From positions 62,001 to 126,000 of the forward strand of contig NZ_ATAX01000003.1 of NCBI RefSeq assembly GCF_000571935.1: DNA of 64,000 nucleotides, read 5' to 3'. Position 1 is the first letter of the stretch. Every line of letters starts with the position of its first letter. Shown here in pieces: positions 1-7,619 of the stretch. The translations under genes were made by a program, and so were the position numbers. The DNA is from Ruminococcus flavefaciens 007c (GTDB taxonomy: Bacteria; Bacillota; Clostridia; Oscillospirales; Ruminococcaceae). The notes beneath the pieces are model-generated. The model was given only the letters and a program-made list of their open reading frames with translations, did no database searches and was not told the DNA's origin.

Positions 1-52
1 TGATGAAATGAACGGAAATGTCAGAGTTGCACGTTTGATTCTAAAAAGATAA
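1..52 (+). CDS. 3' end of an unidentified plus-strand gene
   Basis: An open frame runs in from the left edge and ends with TAA at 50-52. The last residues read DEMNGNVRVARLILKR. Only 16 codons are visible, so the product cannot be named. The reading is supported by the strong perfect palindrome 36 nt after the stop, which would be its terminator, and by the convergent minus-strand gene that follows. It could still be a chance frame. Confidence 0.4.
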   Translation, partial: DEMNGNVRVARLILKR

Positions 53-87
53 ATTCTGATATATCTTGGTGAAATAACATAACGAAC

Positions 88-115
88 AAGCCCCGCGGCA
101 GCTGCCGCGGGGCTT
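88..115 (+). terminator. perfect 28-nt palindrome, probable terminator
   Basis: The two 14-nt arms are perfectly complementary (AAGCCCCGCGGCAG and its reverse complement) and very GC-rich. The T-rich tail is short on the plus strand (CTTATCAATT). It lies between the end of the plus-strand gene at 52 and the convergent minus-strand gene, so it may stop transcription from both sides. Confidence 0.6.
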
Positions 116-131
116 ATCAATTAACATATAC

Positions 132-157
132 AAAAAGCTCCGCATTAAAGCGGAGCT
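132..157 (-). terminator. intrinsic terminator of the HU operon
   Basis: On the minus strand an 8-bp stem AGCTCCGC/GCGGAGCT with a 6-nt loop is followed by TTTTTG. It lies about 10 nt past the stop of the lysine/alanine-rich protein gene, the normal position for a Rho-independent terminator. Confidence 0.85.
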
Positions 158-166
158 CTATAATTC

Positions 167-649
167 TTAGAAAAGATCAAATTCTGGCTTAGGTATTCCA
201 TTGATTACAGGATATACCTTATTTCTACCTATAACGATATAAATATCAACCTTATTTATATCCTTCTCACCAGAAAGCTTCTTAGCCTTCTCAATGAGAT
301 CAGCGGTAGTAACATCTAAACCATTTGCCTGAATAACAACTTTGCTTTCTACAGCAACTGTAGCTGTCTTCTTAGCAGCAGGCTTCTTAGCAGTTGTTGC
401 CTTCTTTTCAGCAGGCTTCTTAGCAGCAGGAGCCTTCTTCTCAGCAGGCTTCTTAGCAGTTGTTGCCTTCTTCTCAGCGGGCTTCTTAGCAGCAGGAGCC
501 TTCTTCTCAGCGGGCTTCTTAGCAGCAGCAGTTGCCTTCTTCTCAGCAGGCTTCTTAGCAGCAGGAGCCTTCTTAGCAACAGCCTTCTTCTCCTCAGCAG
601 GAGCAGTAGCTGTCTCTAACTTTTTCTCTGCAGTCTTGTTATCTGGCAT
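167..649 (-). CDS. lysine/alanine/proline-rich histone H1-like protein with small C-terminal domain
   Basis: This 160-residue protein has two parts. Residues about 15-100 are a low-complexity tail of repeated KKPAEKKA and KKAPAAKK units, strongly basic and probably disordered, like eukaryotic histone H1 tails and other bacterial H1-like DNA-binding proteins. Residues about 103-160 form a small folded-looking domain (VVIQANGLDVTTADLIEKAK, then VDIYIVIGRNKVYPVING) that resembles the DUF6465 family found with such tails in Clostridia. GGAGG sits upstream of the ATG. The gene follows the HU gene by 19 nt and shares its consensus promoter and the terminator at 132-157, so the two are probably made together. 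DNA binding or compaction is inferred from composition and context. The exact role of the C-terminal domain is unknown. Confidence 0.8.
   Translation of the reverse strand: MPDNKTAEKKLETATAPAEEKKAVAKKAPAAKKPAEKKATAAAKKPAEKKAPAAKKPAEKKATTAKKPAEKKAPAAKKPAEKKATTAKKPAAKKTATVAVESKVVIQANGLDVTTADLIEKAKKLSGEKDINKVDIYIVIGRNKVYPVINGIPKPEFDLF
361..600 (-). repeat. in-frame tandem repeats coding KKPAEKKA units
   Basis: Near-identical direct repeats of about 30-36 nt (core gcaggcttcttagcagcagg on the plus strand) run through the tail of the histone-like gene. They stay in frame and encode alternating KKPAEKKA, KKAPAAKK and KKATTAKK units. Such DNA can gain or lose units by slippage, so tail length may vary between strains. 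Confidence 0.8.
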
Positions 650-668
650 GATGATTTCCTCCTTAGAA

Positions 669-944
669 TTACTTGTTTACAGCGTTCTTAAGTGCCTGGC
701 CAGCCTTGAATGCGGGTGCCTTTGAAGCAGGAGCAGTCATCATCTTCTTAGTCTGAGGATTGATTACCTGCTTCTCCTTACGATCGCGAACCTCGAAAGT
801 ACCAAAACCAACGATGGAAACCTTCTCGCCGCCTGCGAGAGCTTCTGTGATCGTAGCGATGATAGCATTTACAGCTGTCTCTGCGTTTTTCTTAGTGAAG
901 TCAGCCTTCTCAGCAACTGCACTGATTAATTCGGTCTTTGTCAT
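669..944 (-). CDS. hup: HU family DNA-binding protein
   Basis: A 91-residue nucleoid protein of normal HU length. It opens MTKTELISAVAEKADFTKKN, has the family signature GFGTFEVRDRKEK in the middle and ends in the DNA-arm region NPQTKKMMTAPASKAPAFKAG. HU dimers bind and bend DNA without sequence specificity and help compact the nucleoid. An ATG five codons upstream exists, but its second to fourth codons form the GGAGG ribosome site, so the start at 944 is preferred. Transcription should begin from the perfect consensus promoter at 980-1008, in keeping with an abundant protein. The downstream histone-like gene is cotranscribed. Confidence 0.95.
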   Translation of the reverse strand: MTKTELISAVAEKADFTKKNAETAVNAIIATITEALAGGEKVSIVGFGTFEVRDRKEKQVINPQTKKMMTAPASKAPAFKAGQALKNAVNK

Positions 945-979
945 AGTATGATCCTCCATAAATAAGATTTTACAATTGA

Positions 980-1008
980 ATTATATACCCTTTATAACGA
1001 TTTGTCAA
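980..1008 (-). promoter_or_regulatory. consensus sigma-A promoter of hup
   Basis: On the minus strand TTGACA (1003-1008) and TATAAT (980-985) are both perfect matches, separated by exactly 17 nt. The predicted start of transcription is about 30 nt upstream of the HU start codon. This is the best promoter in the window and fits strong HU expression. Confidence 0.9.
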
Positions 1009-1224
1009 GTTAATCCCGAAAAAATGACAAATCCACCTATATTTGGCTGTTTACAGCCCCGTTTTTATTCAAAACCGCCATAGAATTTGCCTATTTTCCG
1101 TTGAAAAAAATTCACAATTGTGATTTTTGATTTACAAATAGTATAAAACAGTCGTTTTATTCCGAAATATAAAGGTTTCAGCCGCCTTACAACCATCAAA
1201 AACACCTTCCGCCCACTATTATTA

Positions 1225-1307
1225 TGCACAATTTTTCGCTGCTATGTTTGTGCAACTATACAAAGTTCAGAAAAGTCATTTTTCTTCAACGTTTTTCCAT
1301 TGAATTT
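1225..1307. promoter_or_regulatory. dyad elements shared with 56021-56102
   Basis: This gene-free stretch (1009-1338) holds three sequences that recur at 56 kb. They are TGCACAA-N16-TTGTGCA (1225-1254), TTCAGAAAAG (1266-1275) and TTCAACG-N5-CCATTGAATTT (1285-1307). The spacings inside the first and third are the same in both copies. No gene is seen here. A regulator-binding site or a small dispersed element are both possible. Confidence 0.45.
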
Positions 1308-1338
1308 TACCCATTTTTTCATTATATATAGAAGGCAT

Positions 1339-1370
1339 AAAAAACGGGCACAGCAATAAATGCCATGCCC
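1339..1370 (-). terminator. intrinsic terminator of clpB
   Basis: The minus strand reads GGGCATGGCA, a 5-nt loop, then TGCTGTGCCC. This makes a 10-bp stem including two G-U pairs and is followed by GTTTTTTA. It sits about 25 nt after the ClpB stop. Confidence 0.85.
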
Positions 1371-1394
1371 GAAAAGAGATAAATATTATTGTAC

Positions 1395-3992
1395 TCAGTC
1401 CGCTGTGAGTTTGCCGTTTACATCAAGGTCGATGTCGATAACGTCGCCTGCGGAGAGATTACCGCCAATGATACGTTTAGCCGCCAGTGTCTCAACGTTG
1501 CGCTGTATAAATCTTCTCAGCGGTCTTGCACCAAAGTTGGGATCATATCCGCAGTCAACAATGTAGTTTTTTGCTGCCTCACTGACATTTATGCGTATAT
1601 GCTTATCATCAAGGCGCTTCTGAAGGTCAGCCAGCATAAGGTCAACGATCTTTATTATCTCTGTCTTAGCCAGCGGCTTGTAGAAGATTATCTCATCAAG
1701 ACGGTTCAGGAATTCAGGTCTGAACTGTGTTTTCAGCAGTCCCTCCACCTGTGCGCGCGCCTCGTCGGTTATCTCGCCGTTTGCGTCGATACCTTCAAGT
1801 ATATAAGGTGAGCCCAGGTTCGATGTGAGTATGATGATAGTGTTCTTGAAGTCCACTGTTCTGCCCTGAGAATCGGTAATACGACCGTCATCAAGTACCT
1901 GCAGCAGAATATTGAACACATCGGGATGAGCTTTTTCTATCTCATCAAAGAGCACCACTGAGTACGGCTTTCTGCGCACTGCTTCCGTAAGCTGACCGCC
2001 TTCGTCATATCCCACATATCCAGGAGGCGCTCCGATAAGACGGCTTACGCTGAATTTCTCCATGTATTCGCTCATATCTATACGTATTATATTGCGCTCG
2101 TCGTCGAAAAGTATCTCCGACAGAGCCTTTGCAAGCTCTGTTTTGCCCACGCCAGTCGGACCGAGGAAGAGGAAGGAACCGATAGGTCTGTCGGGAGCCT
2201 GTATGCCTGCACGTGAACGCAGTATAGCCTCGCTGACCTTCGTTACAGCCTCGTCCTGACCGATGACTCTCTTGTGCAGCAGACCTTCCAGACCGAGTAT
2301 CTTCTCCTTTTCGCCTTCCATGAGCTTTGAAACGGGTATACCTGTCCAGCGGCAGACAATCTTTGCTATCTCGTCCTCAGTTACCTTGTCACGAAGCAGT
2401 CTGCCGTTCTCCACATCATGTTCGGCCTGCTTTTCAAGCTCCTCCAGCTCTTTCTGGAGCTGCGGCAGCTTGCCGTATTTGAGCTCAGCCGCTTTGTTGA
2501 GGTCATACTCACGCTCAGCCTTTTCGATCTCGCCGCCTGTCCTTTCTATCTCCTCACGGAGCTTCTGAACAGCAGATATATCATTCTTTTCGTTCTCCCA
2601 CTTGGCCTTCATGCCCTTGAACTTCTCACGGAGCTCTGCAAGCTCCTTCTGAATATCCTCAAGATGCTCCTGAGAGATATTGTCACTTTCCTTTTTAAGA
2701 GCAGCTTCTTCTATTTCCAGCTGAACAATCTTACGTGAGATAACATCCAGCTCTGTAGGCATGGAATCCATTTCTGTACGTATAGTCGCACAGGCTTCGT
2801 CAATAAGATCTATAGCCTTATCAGGCAGGAATCTGTCAGTGATGTATCTGTTGGACAGTACAGCCGCTGATATGAGCGCATTATCGCTTATCTTAACGCC
2901 GTGGAATACCTCATAACGCTCTTTCAGGCCACGGAGTATGGAGATAGTATCCTCAACGCTTGGCTCGTCCACCATAACAGGCTGGAAACGTCTTTCAAGC
3001 GCAGGATCCTTCTCAATGTACTGACGGTACTCGTTAAGTGTCGTAGCGCCTATACAGTGGAGCTCACCTCTTGCCAGCATAGGCTTCAGCAGGTTGCCTG
3101 CGTCCATTGCACCGTCGGTCTTGCCTGCACCTACTATGGTATGCAGCTCATCTATGAACAGGAGTATCTGACCATTGCTGTTCTTTATCTCATTGAGGAC
3201 AGCCTTCAGACGCTCCTCAAACTCTCCGCGGTACTTGGCTCCTGCCACGAGAGCTCCCATATCAAGGGAGAACACCTTGCGGTCTTTAAGGCTGTCGGGA
3301 ACATCTCCCGCCACGATACGAAGGGCAAGTCCCTCTGCAATGGCAGTTTTTCCGACGCCCGGCTCACCGATGAGCACAGGGTTGTTCTTCGTCTTTCTTG
3401 ACAGTATGCGGATAACATTTCGTATCTCGCTGTCACGGCCGATAACTGGGTCGAGCTTGTTCCTGCGGGCAAGTCCCACAAGCTCCTGTCCGTATTTTGT
3501 AAGGACATCGTAAGTATCCTCGGGATTTTCGTTGGTGACTCTCGTATTTCCTCTGACAGACATAAGAGCGCTGAGAAAGGAATCCTTATTTATATTGAAG
3601 GTACCGAGAAGCTGCGAAACGTCCCTGTCCTTGCTGTCTATAAGAGCAAGCATGAGGTGCTCCACCGAAACATACTCGTCCTTCATATTTGATGCAATAC
3701 CCTCGGCAGCCGTGAGAACACGGTCACACTCTGCGGATATACCGAGATTACTGCTCCTGCCGCTTCCTGTTACCTTTGGAAGGGCGTTTATCTTCTTCTC
3801 CACCTCGCTGTCGAAAATATCTTCATCTATATTCATTTTCTTCAGGAGCTGAGGTATAAGACCGTTCTCCTGACGCACAAGACCTGCAAGGAGGTGTATC
3901 GGCTCTATGACCGAGTTTGACTGCATAACAGCAATGCTCTGAGCCTTCCTTACAGCGTCAATGGACTTCTGAGTCAATTTCTCTGCATTCAT
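1395..3992 (-). CDS. clpB: ATP-dependent disaggregase ClpB
   Basis: An 865-residue Hsp100 chaperone of full family length. It pulls proteins out of aggregates together with DnaK. The order is an N-terminal Clp repeat domain (1-150), first AAA+ module with Walker [14 protein letters not shown] near 205, the long coiled-coil middle domain (about 405-525, rich in Glu and Lys) that separates ClpB from ClpA and ClpC, and second AAA+ module with [13 protein letters not shown] near 605. No ClpP-docking loop is expected for ClpB. An upstream in-frame ATG (4007) has the real GGAGG ribosome site inside its codons, so 3992 is chosen. The gene starts 51 nt after the ribbon-helix-helix-like gene and probably shares its promoter. 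I see no CIRCE or CtsR box upstream, so its heat-shock control is unclear. Confidence 0.96.
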   Translation of the reverse strand: MNAEKLTQKSIDAVRKAQSIAVMQSNSVIEPIHLLAGLVRQENGLIPQLLKKMNIDEDIFDSEVEKKINALPKVTGSGRSSNLGISAECDRVLTAAEGIASNMKDEYVSVEHLMLALIDSKDRDVSQLLGTFNINKDSFLSALMSVRGNTRVTNENPEDTYDVLTKYGQELVGLARRNKLDPVIGRDSEIRNVIRILSRKTKNNPVLIGEPGVGKTAIAEGLALRIVAGDVPDSLKDRKVFSLDMGALVAGAKYRGEFEERLKAVLNEIKNSNGQILLFIDELHTIVGAGKTDGAMDAGNLLKPMLARGELHCIGATTLNEYRQYIEKDPALERRFQPVMVDEPSVEDTISILRGLKERYEVFHGVKISDNALISAAVLSNRYITDRFLPDKAIDLIDEACATIRTEMDSMPTELDVISRKIVQLEIEEAALKKESDNISQEHLEDIQKELAELREKFKGMKAKWENEKNDISAVQKLREEIERTGGEIEKAEREYDLNKAAELKYGKLPQLQKELEELEKQAEHDVENGRLLRDKVTEDEIAKIVCRWTGIPVSKLMEGEKEKILGLEGLLHKRVIGQDEAVTKVSEAILRSRAGIQAPDRPIGSFLFLGPTGVGKTELAKALSEILFDDERNIIRIDMSEYMEKFSVSRLIGAPPGYVGYDEGGQLTEAVRRKPYSVVLFDEIEKAHPDVFNILLQVLDDGRITDSQGRTVDFKNTIIILTSNLGSPYILEGIDANGEITDEARAQVEGLLKTQFRPEFLNRLDEIIFYKPLAKTEIIKIVDLMLADLQKRLDDKHIRINVSEAAKNYIVDCGYDPNFGARPLRRFIQRNVETLAAKRIIGGNLSAGDVIDIDLDVNGKLTAD

Positions 3993-4043
3993 AATAATAT
4001 CCTCCATTCTGATAATTCATATTTATCCCTTTTTTTTTACATT

Positions 4044-4688
4044 CTAAATAATATACCGCCCGAGAAGGGCACGGTAATTCTTTTCCAGTATGGGAGCATT
4101 CTCGCCGAAGCTCTCGGGAGCTGCCAGATAAGTCTTGACAGCACGGTCAAGATCCTTGATGTACTCCCCTATTGCTTCACCTGCCTGCTCTCCCGAAAGA
4201 GCCCCTGTGTTTATAAGCTTCCTCGAGAAGCTCCCGTCGCCTATCTCGCAGCTGTAGCTGTCTATACCCAGTCTTGAAAGATAGCTGTTTTCCAGCTTTG
4301 CCCTGTAGGCGAAAAATCTGTGGAACATATCTATAAGTGCAGCGCTCTGCGTCCTTATATTCACTCTGAGAGTACCGAGATAAACCTCGGGAGAACGTTC
4401 AAGCTCTACCTTATAGCTGATAGTCGGACGGTATTTGTATTCGAGGGCTGTACGCACGGTCATCAGCGACGGAGAACGCTGCTCCTGGATCCTGAAGCTG
4501 CTGCTCATAAGCTCCTCTATCTGACCGAAGATCTCTCTCATACGCATTTCCGGCGTCACGCATGACAAATGCTGTGCAAGTATCTGATTGATAAGATTTG
4601 AGCGGCTTGTGCCCAGTCGGTAGGCCTCATCGTCAACAGCCTTTATGACATCGTCCATGAGCACCAGACTGTATACGCTTTTTTTCAC
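4044..4688 (-). CDS. unknown protein with ribbon-helix-helix-like N-terminus
   Basis: A 214-residue protein I do not recognise as a named family. Residues 1-45 look like a CopG/Arc-type ribbon-helix-helix segment: a short strand (SVYSLVLMDDVI), a helix, then GTSRSNLINQILAQHLS. The rest (about 60-214) appears to be an alpha/beta domain without recognisable catalytic motifs. The start codon is GTG, with AGGAAGTGAT upstream. A strong promoter lies at 4719-4747 and clpB follows at 51 nt, so it probably leads a two-gene operon with clpB. A role in DNA binding or stress control is plausible but unproven. Confidence 0.65.
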   Translation of the reverse strand: MKKSVYSLVLMDDVIKAVDDEAYRLGTSRSNLINQILAQHLSCVTPEMRMREIFGQIEELMSSSFRIQEQRSPSLMTVRTALEYKYRPTISYKVELERSPEVYLGTLRVNIRTQSAALIDMFHRFFAYRAKLENSYLSRLGIDSYSCEIGDGSFSRKLINTGALSGEQAGEAIGEYIKDLDRAVKTYLAAPESFGENAPILEKNYRALLGRYII

Positions 4689-4718
4689 GCTGCATCACTT
4701 CCTTTCCTGTTTATATAT

Positions 4719-4747
4719 ATCATAGCACCGATTATAGAATTTGTCAA
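4719..4747 (-). promoter_or_regulatory. sigma-A promoter of the RHH-like/clpB operon
   Basis: The minus strand has TTGACA (4742-4747), 17 nt, then TATGAT (4719-4724). The -35 is perfect and the -10 matches at five of six positions. The predicted transcript starts about 25 nt before the GTG start of the RHH-like gene. Confidence 0.8.
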
Positions 4748-4784
4748 GCGGATTATATAATATTTCACGCAAGTTTCACGATGT

Positions 4785-4809
4785 AAAAAAAGCCGCCCAC
4801 AAGGGGCGG
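4785..4809 (-). terminator. intrinsic terminator of the small RNA
   Basis: The minus strand forms CCGCCC, 5-nt loop, GGGCGG, followed by C and seven T. There is no coding gene just upstream of it on this strand, which is the first sign of the non-coding transcript at 4785-5036. Confidence 0.85.
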
Positions 4810-5036
4810 ATAATCGATCCAAACGATAAAATCGTTTAGCACTGTGGATCGAGCCATAGACAATAAGTTAAAAAAAGTTATTGAGAATAGAAAACATGAA
4901 AAAATTACAAATGAAAGGGGTTAGTTTTATTACTTGACAAAACTATTTCTATGGCGTGCAAGTGAACCAATATTCATTATCAAGCACATGAGAGGGGAGG
5001 GTACTTGATATTGAATACCAATAATCTTCATTTGCT
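4785..5036 (-). ncRNA. candidate structured small RNA with a C-rich anti-Shine-Dalgarno loop
   Basis: A transcript of about 250 nt is bounded by a good sigma-A promoter (5043-5071) and a classic terminator (4785-4809), with no ORF that looks coding. Five stems can be drawn on the minus strand. They are a 14-bp hairpin with one mismatch (5004-5017 with 4971-4984) whose 19-nt loop reads UACCCUCCCCUCUCAUGUG, a 7-bp closing stem GCCAUAG/CUAUGGC (949-955 with 853-859 in the 4 kb block) that encloses two smaller hairpins (UAGUUUU/AAAACUA and CAAUAA/UUAUUG), a two-part hairpin CGAUCC...AAACGAU/AUCGUUU-GGAUCG (4815-4851), and the terminator. The loop contains CCUCC, complementary to ribosome-binding sites, as in C-rich-loop riboregulators of Firmicutes such as RsaE/RoxS. 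I do not recognise it as 6S, tmRNA, RNase P or SRP RNA. Confidence 0.7.
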
Positions 5037-5042
5037 GATATT

Positions 5043-5071
5043 ATTATATTGCATATCTGCTCATTTGGCAA
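5043..5071 (-). promoter_or_regulatory. sigma-A promoter of the small RNA
   Basis: The minus strand has TTGCCA (5066-5071), a 17-nt spacer, then a perfect TATAAT (5043-5048). The expected start of transcription is near 5036. It is separated from the upstream lipoprotein gene stop at 5206 by about 130 nt of AT-rich DNA with no obvious terminator. Confidence 0.8.
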
Positions 5072-5205
5072 TAAACAATTATGCACTAAAATGTAATATT
5101 GTGTAGTTTTCTCACTTTTTTTCAATTTTTTATTGTCAATTTTTTGTGAATTTGTTCGCTGTTATTGCAAATTTACATTTTATTATCAAAAATCTCTTTT
5201 TATAT

Positions 5206-6780
5206 TCACTGTTTAACATAGTTAAGACCGTCAATGACAGTAGTAACTCCGCTCTTGTTTCCGTTAACAATGGTATAGAATGTATTACCGCTCATGATCT
5301 CGGGTGAGAGAACCATAATACTTCTGAAATCATTATGAGGATCAAAGGACATCAGCTGCGAATTATTGAGGTAGAGCTCTACCATAGAACCTGCAGCCGC
5401 AATTTCGCTCAGCTCGACTACAACAAAGGAATTGCTGTAATTCTGGGGGATAGATACTGTATTACCTGCCGCAAATACCACACCGCCCGTATAGGTGAAT
5501 GTGCTCTCGGCAAATATAGAGCTCTTTTCTTCCCTGTTTCCTCCCGAGATAACGGCATAACCGCCGTTGATATTGAGAGTCCCCTTTGACTTGATACCGT
5601 TTGTGCCTGCCTTGACCCTTATTCTTCCGCCGTCGATGGTAATATCATCATGAGCGAAAATGCCGGACTTGACGGACATGATGCTGAATGTACCGTTTTC
5701 GATCACTACATCGTCATTGCAGGAGATGCCGTGAGCATTATTTGCGGTTATATAGACTTCACCGTTGCCCTTGAATCTCAGGTTATCCTTGGAGAATATA
5801 GCACCGTTGTTTTCCGCGTCGTTTCCGCCGTCGGTAAGGTAGTTGACAGAACCGTCCTTCAACTTGATGGTACAACGCTTTGCTTCATCAACAAAGATAG
5901 CAGGTCCCGAGGAATTGGTGATGTCAACACCGTTAAGGATAAGAGTCACCTTATCATTTGGAGAATCCGTATTTACGTATATCTGACCGTCGCCAAGATA
6001 TCCGCTGAAGATGAAGTTTCCTGCGCTCGTAACAGTGACAACGGAACCGTTTACGGTCACTCCGCTGCCATTTACACTTATGTTATTACCCAGAGTTATC
6101 TCAGCTGTATAGTCTGATTCAGACAGAGTCTGCCCGCCTTGGTTGGCGGTAGTAGTATTAGGAGATGTTGCCCTTGTAGTATTTGTAACCGCCAGAGTAG
6201 TGGTAGTCTGGGTAGTTGTATTCTGATTTTCGTTATTCTGCCGGGTAGTCGTATTCACGTTGTTATTGTTCCCGTTATTGTTGTTGGGAGACTGATAATT
6301 CTGTGTTGTATTGTTCTGACTGTTGTAGTAAGGGCCGCTCCAGACGTTGCCCGAGGGCTGTCCCCAGGACTGATTTCCGCTTGACTGTCCCCAGGACTGA
6401 TTTCCGCCGCTGCTATAGCTGCCCCATGAGCTGCCGTTGCTGCTCATCCACGGGTTATTCCCGTTATTGTATCCGTTGGGATTATTTCCGCCGGGATAAT
6501 TTCCGTTTGGATTACCGTTTCCGCCGTTAGGAGCTCCGCCCTGACCGTTTGGGGTGCCGTTCTGCTGCATCTGATTATTCTGACCGTTATTGTTCTGCTG
6601 TTGCTGCTGTGAATTATTCTTCCCCCAGGTCAGTTTATTTGAAGAATTATTTCCCGATTGAGTTGTTACAGTAGTAGGCTGCTGTTCATCTGATTTATCT
6701 TGAGCATCCTTACCGCAGGAATAAGCACTTATAATTACCATAAAAGCAGTTAAAACTGTCAATATCCTTCTATATTTCAT
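5206..6780 (-). CDS. secreted Asn/Gly/Thr-rich lipoprotein with Cthe_2159-type beta-helix carbohydrate-binding domain
   Basis: A 524-residue exported protein. It begins with a signal peptide ending in ISAYSCGKD, probably a lipoprotein site. Residues about 30-215 are a low-complexity linker rich in Asn, Gln, Gly and Thr. Residues about 220-510 carry repeated beta-helix rungs (VTLILNGVDITNSSGPAIFV, AIFSKDNLRFKGNGEVYITA, GISCNDDVVIENGTFSI, GIKSKGTLNINGGYAVISG). These match the DUF4353 family, whose member Cthe_2159 of Clostridium thermocellum binds cellulose and acidic sugars. It is the last of three genes with DUF4956 and VTC proteins. A role at the cell surface in polymer or Ca2+ binding is inferred. 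The linker would span the wall. Confidence 0.8.
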   Translation of the reverse strand: MKYRRILTVLTAFMVIISAYSCGKDAQDKSDEQQPTTVTTQSGNNSSNKLTWGKNNSQQQQQNNNGQNNQMQQNGTPNGQGGAPNGGNGNPNGNYPGGNNPNGYNNGNNPWMSSNGSSWGSYSSGGNQSWGQSSGNQSWGQPSGNVWSGPYYNSQNNTTQNYQSPNNNNGNNNNVNTTTRQNNENQNTTTQTTTTLAVTNTTRATSPNTTTANQGGQTLSESDYTAEITLGNNISVNGSGVTVNGSVVTVTSAGNFIFSGYLGDGQIYVNTDSPNDKVTLILNGVDITNSSGPAIFVDEAKRCTIKLKDGSVNYLTDGGNDAENNGAIFSKDNLRFKGNGEVYITANNAHGISCNDDVVIENGTFSIMSVKSGIFAHDDITIDGGRIRVKAGTNGIKSKGTLNINGGYAVISGGNREEKSSIFAESTFTYTGGVVFAAGNTVSIPQNYSNSFVVVELSEIAAAGSMVELYLNNSQLMSFDPHNDFRSIMVLSPEIMSGNTFYTIVNGNKSGVTTVIDGLNYVKQ

Positions 6781-6871
6781 ATTTCTCTCCTTTTCCGTAT
6801 ATACGAAATTTGTCAGACTATCTGCACTGAAAGTCTGACAAATTTCCTTGAGAGGGTAGTAATTATTAAGT

Positions 6872-7615
6872 TTAGTTTTCGTAGATCTTATCGTCGTACT
6901 TGAAGAATACGAGATTGATCGTCATATTTCCATTGAGAGCTCTGAGCTCGTCAACAAACTTCTTCTGATCGATGTTTTCAAGAACATCAACGCTGTATAT
7001 AAGTTCGAAAAGTGTACCGAAATTTGTAGTCTTTACTCTTCTGAGCTTGTAGAATGTTGTATATCTGCGGAGAACAGGCTCAAATACACCCTGATAATCA
7101 AGGTTCTCGGGAATAGCGATCTTAAGAGTCATATGTCTCTTCTTGCATCCGCCGAAGTCTGTCTCGCTGAGTACGAACATTACCACACCAAGGATCACAA
7201 AGAATACTACTGCAAATCCGAGGTATCCGATTCCGCAGGCTACACCGGCAGCCATTGCGAAGAAGATGTATGCTATATCCTTCGGATCACCCGCAACGCT
7301 TCGGAATCGCACCAGAGTGAAGGCTCCTGCAAGGCTGAGGGCGCCTGCCGTTGTGTTGATGAGAAGAAGTATAAGCGATACTATAGTCGGAAGCATGATC
7401 ATTGTCAGAACGTAGCTCTGAGAATAGCCCTCTTTTCTGTGAGTAACGATGTAGATAAGACTGATCAGAAATCCGATCACAAGTGCGGCTCCCACACAAA
7501 GGAAGAACTCGCCGGGCTTTATGGTACCAAGCCCTGAACCGCTGCTGTTGATAACGGATCCACCGTCCTCATAATACTTCGAAAGCACATTGCCAAAAAA
7601 CCCGTGTTCAAACAT
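6872..7615 (-). CDS. DUF4956 integral membrane protein
   Basis: A 247-residue protein. About four membrane helices occupy residues 30-150 (FFLCVGAALVIGFLISLIYI, MLPTIVSLILLLIN and two more). A conserved cytosolic motif, TLVRFRSVAGDPKDIAYIFF, lies between helices 2 and 3, and a soluble C-terminal domain of about 95 residues follows. This is the DUF4956 layout. The gene starts 4 nt after the VTC-domain gene, and bacterial DUF4956 genes are commonly next to VTC genes. In yeast the polyphosphate-making VTC domain is joined to a membrane domain that passes the chain across the membrane. A similar division of labour between these two proteins is an inference. Confidence 0.85.
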   Translation of the reverse strand: MFEHGFFGNVLSKYYEDGGSVINSSGSGLGTIKPGEFFLCVGAALVIGFLISLIYIVTHRKEGYSQSYVLTMIMLPTIVSLILLLINTTAGALSLAGAFTLVRFRSVAGDPKDIAYIFFAMAAGVACGIGYLGFAVVFFVILGVVMFVLSETDFGGCKKRHMTLKIAIPENLDYQGVFEPVLRRYTTFYKLRRVKTTNFGTLFELIYSVDVLENIDQKKFVDELRALNGNMTINLVFFKYDDKIYEN

Positions 7616-7619
7616 AAGT

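Noticed and set aside
4831..4845. CIRCE heat-shock element (TTAGCACT seen)
   Set aside because: The matching inverted arm GAGTGCTAA is absent; the sequence is part of the small RNA hairpin.
4785..5036. 6S RNA, tmRNA, RNase P or SRP RNA as identity of the small RNA
   Set aside because: The 5' and 3' ends do not form the closing stem and central bubble of 6S RNA; no tmRNA tag frame, RNase P core or SRP tetraloop domain is seen.
6118..6660. possible tandem repeat or CRISPR-like array
   Set aside because: The repetition is irregular codon-level Asn/Gln/Gly/Thr coding sequence inside the lipoprotein linker, without spacers.
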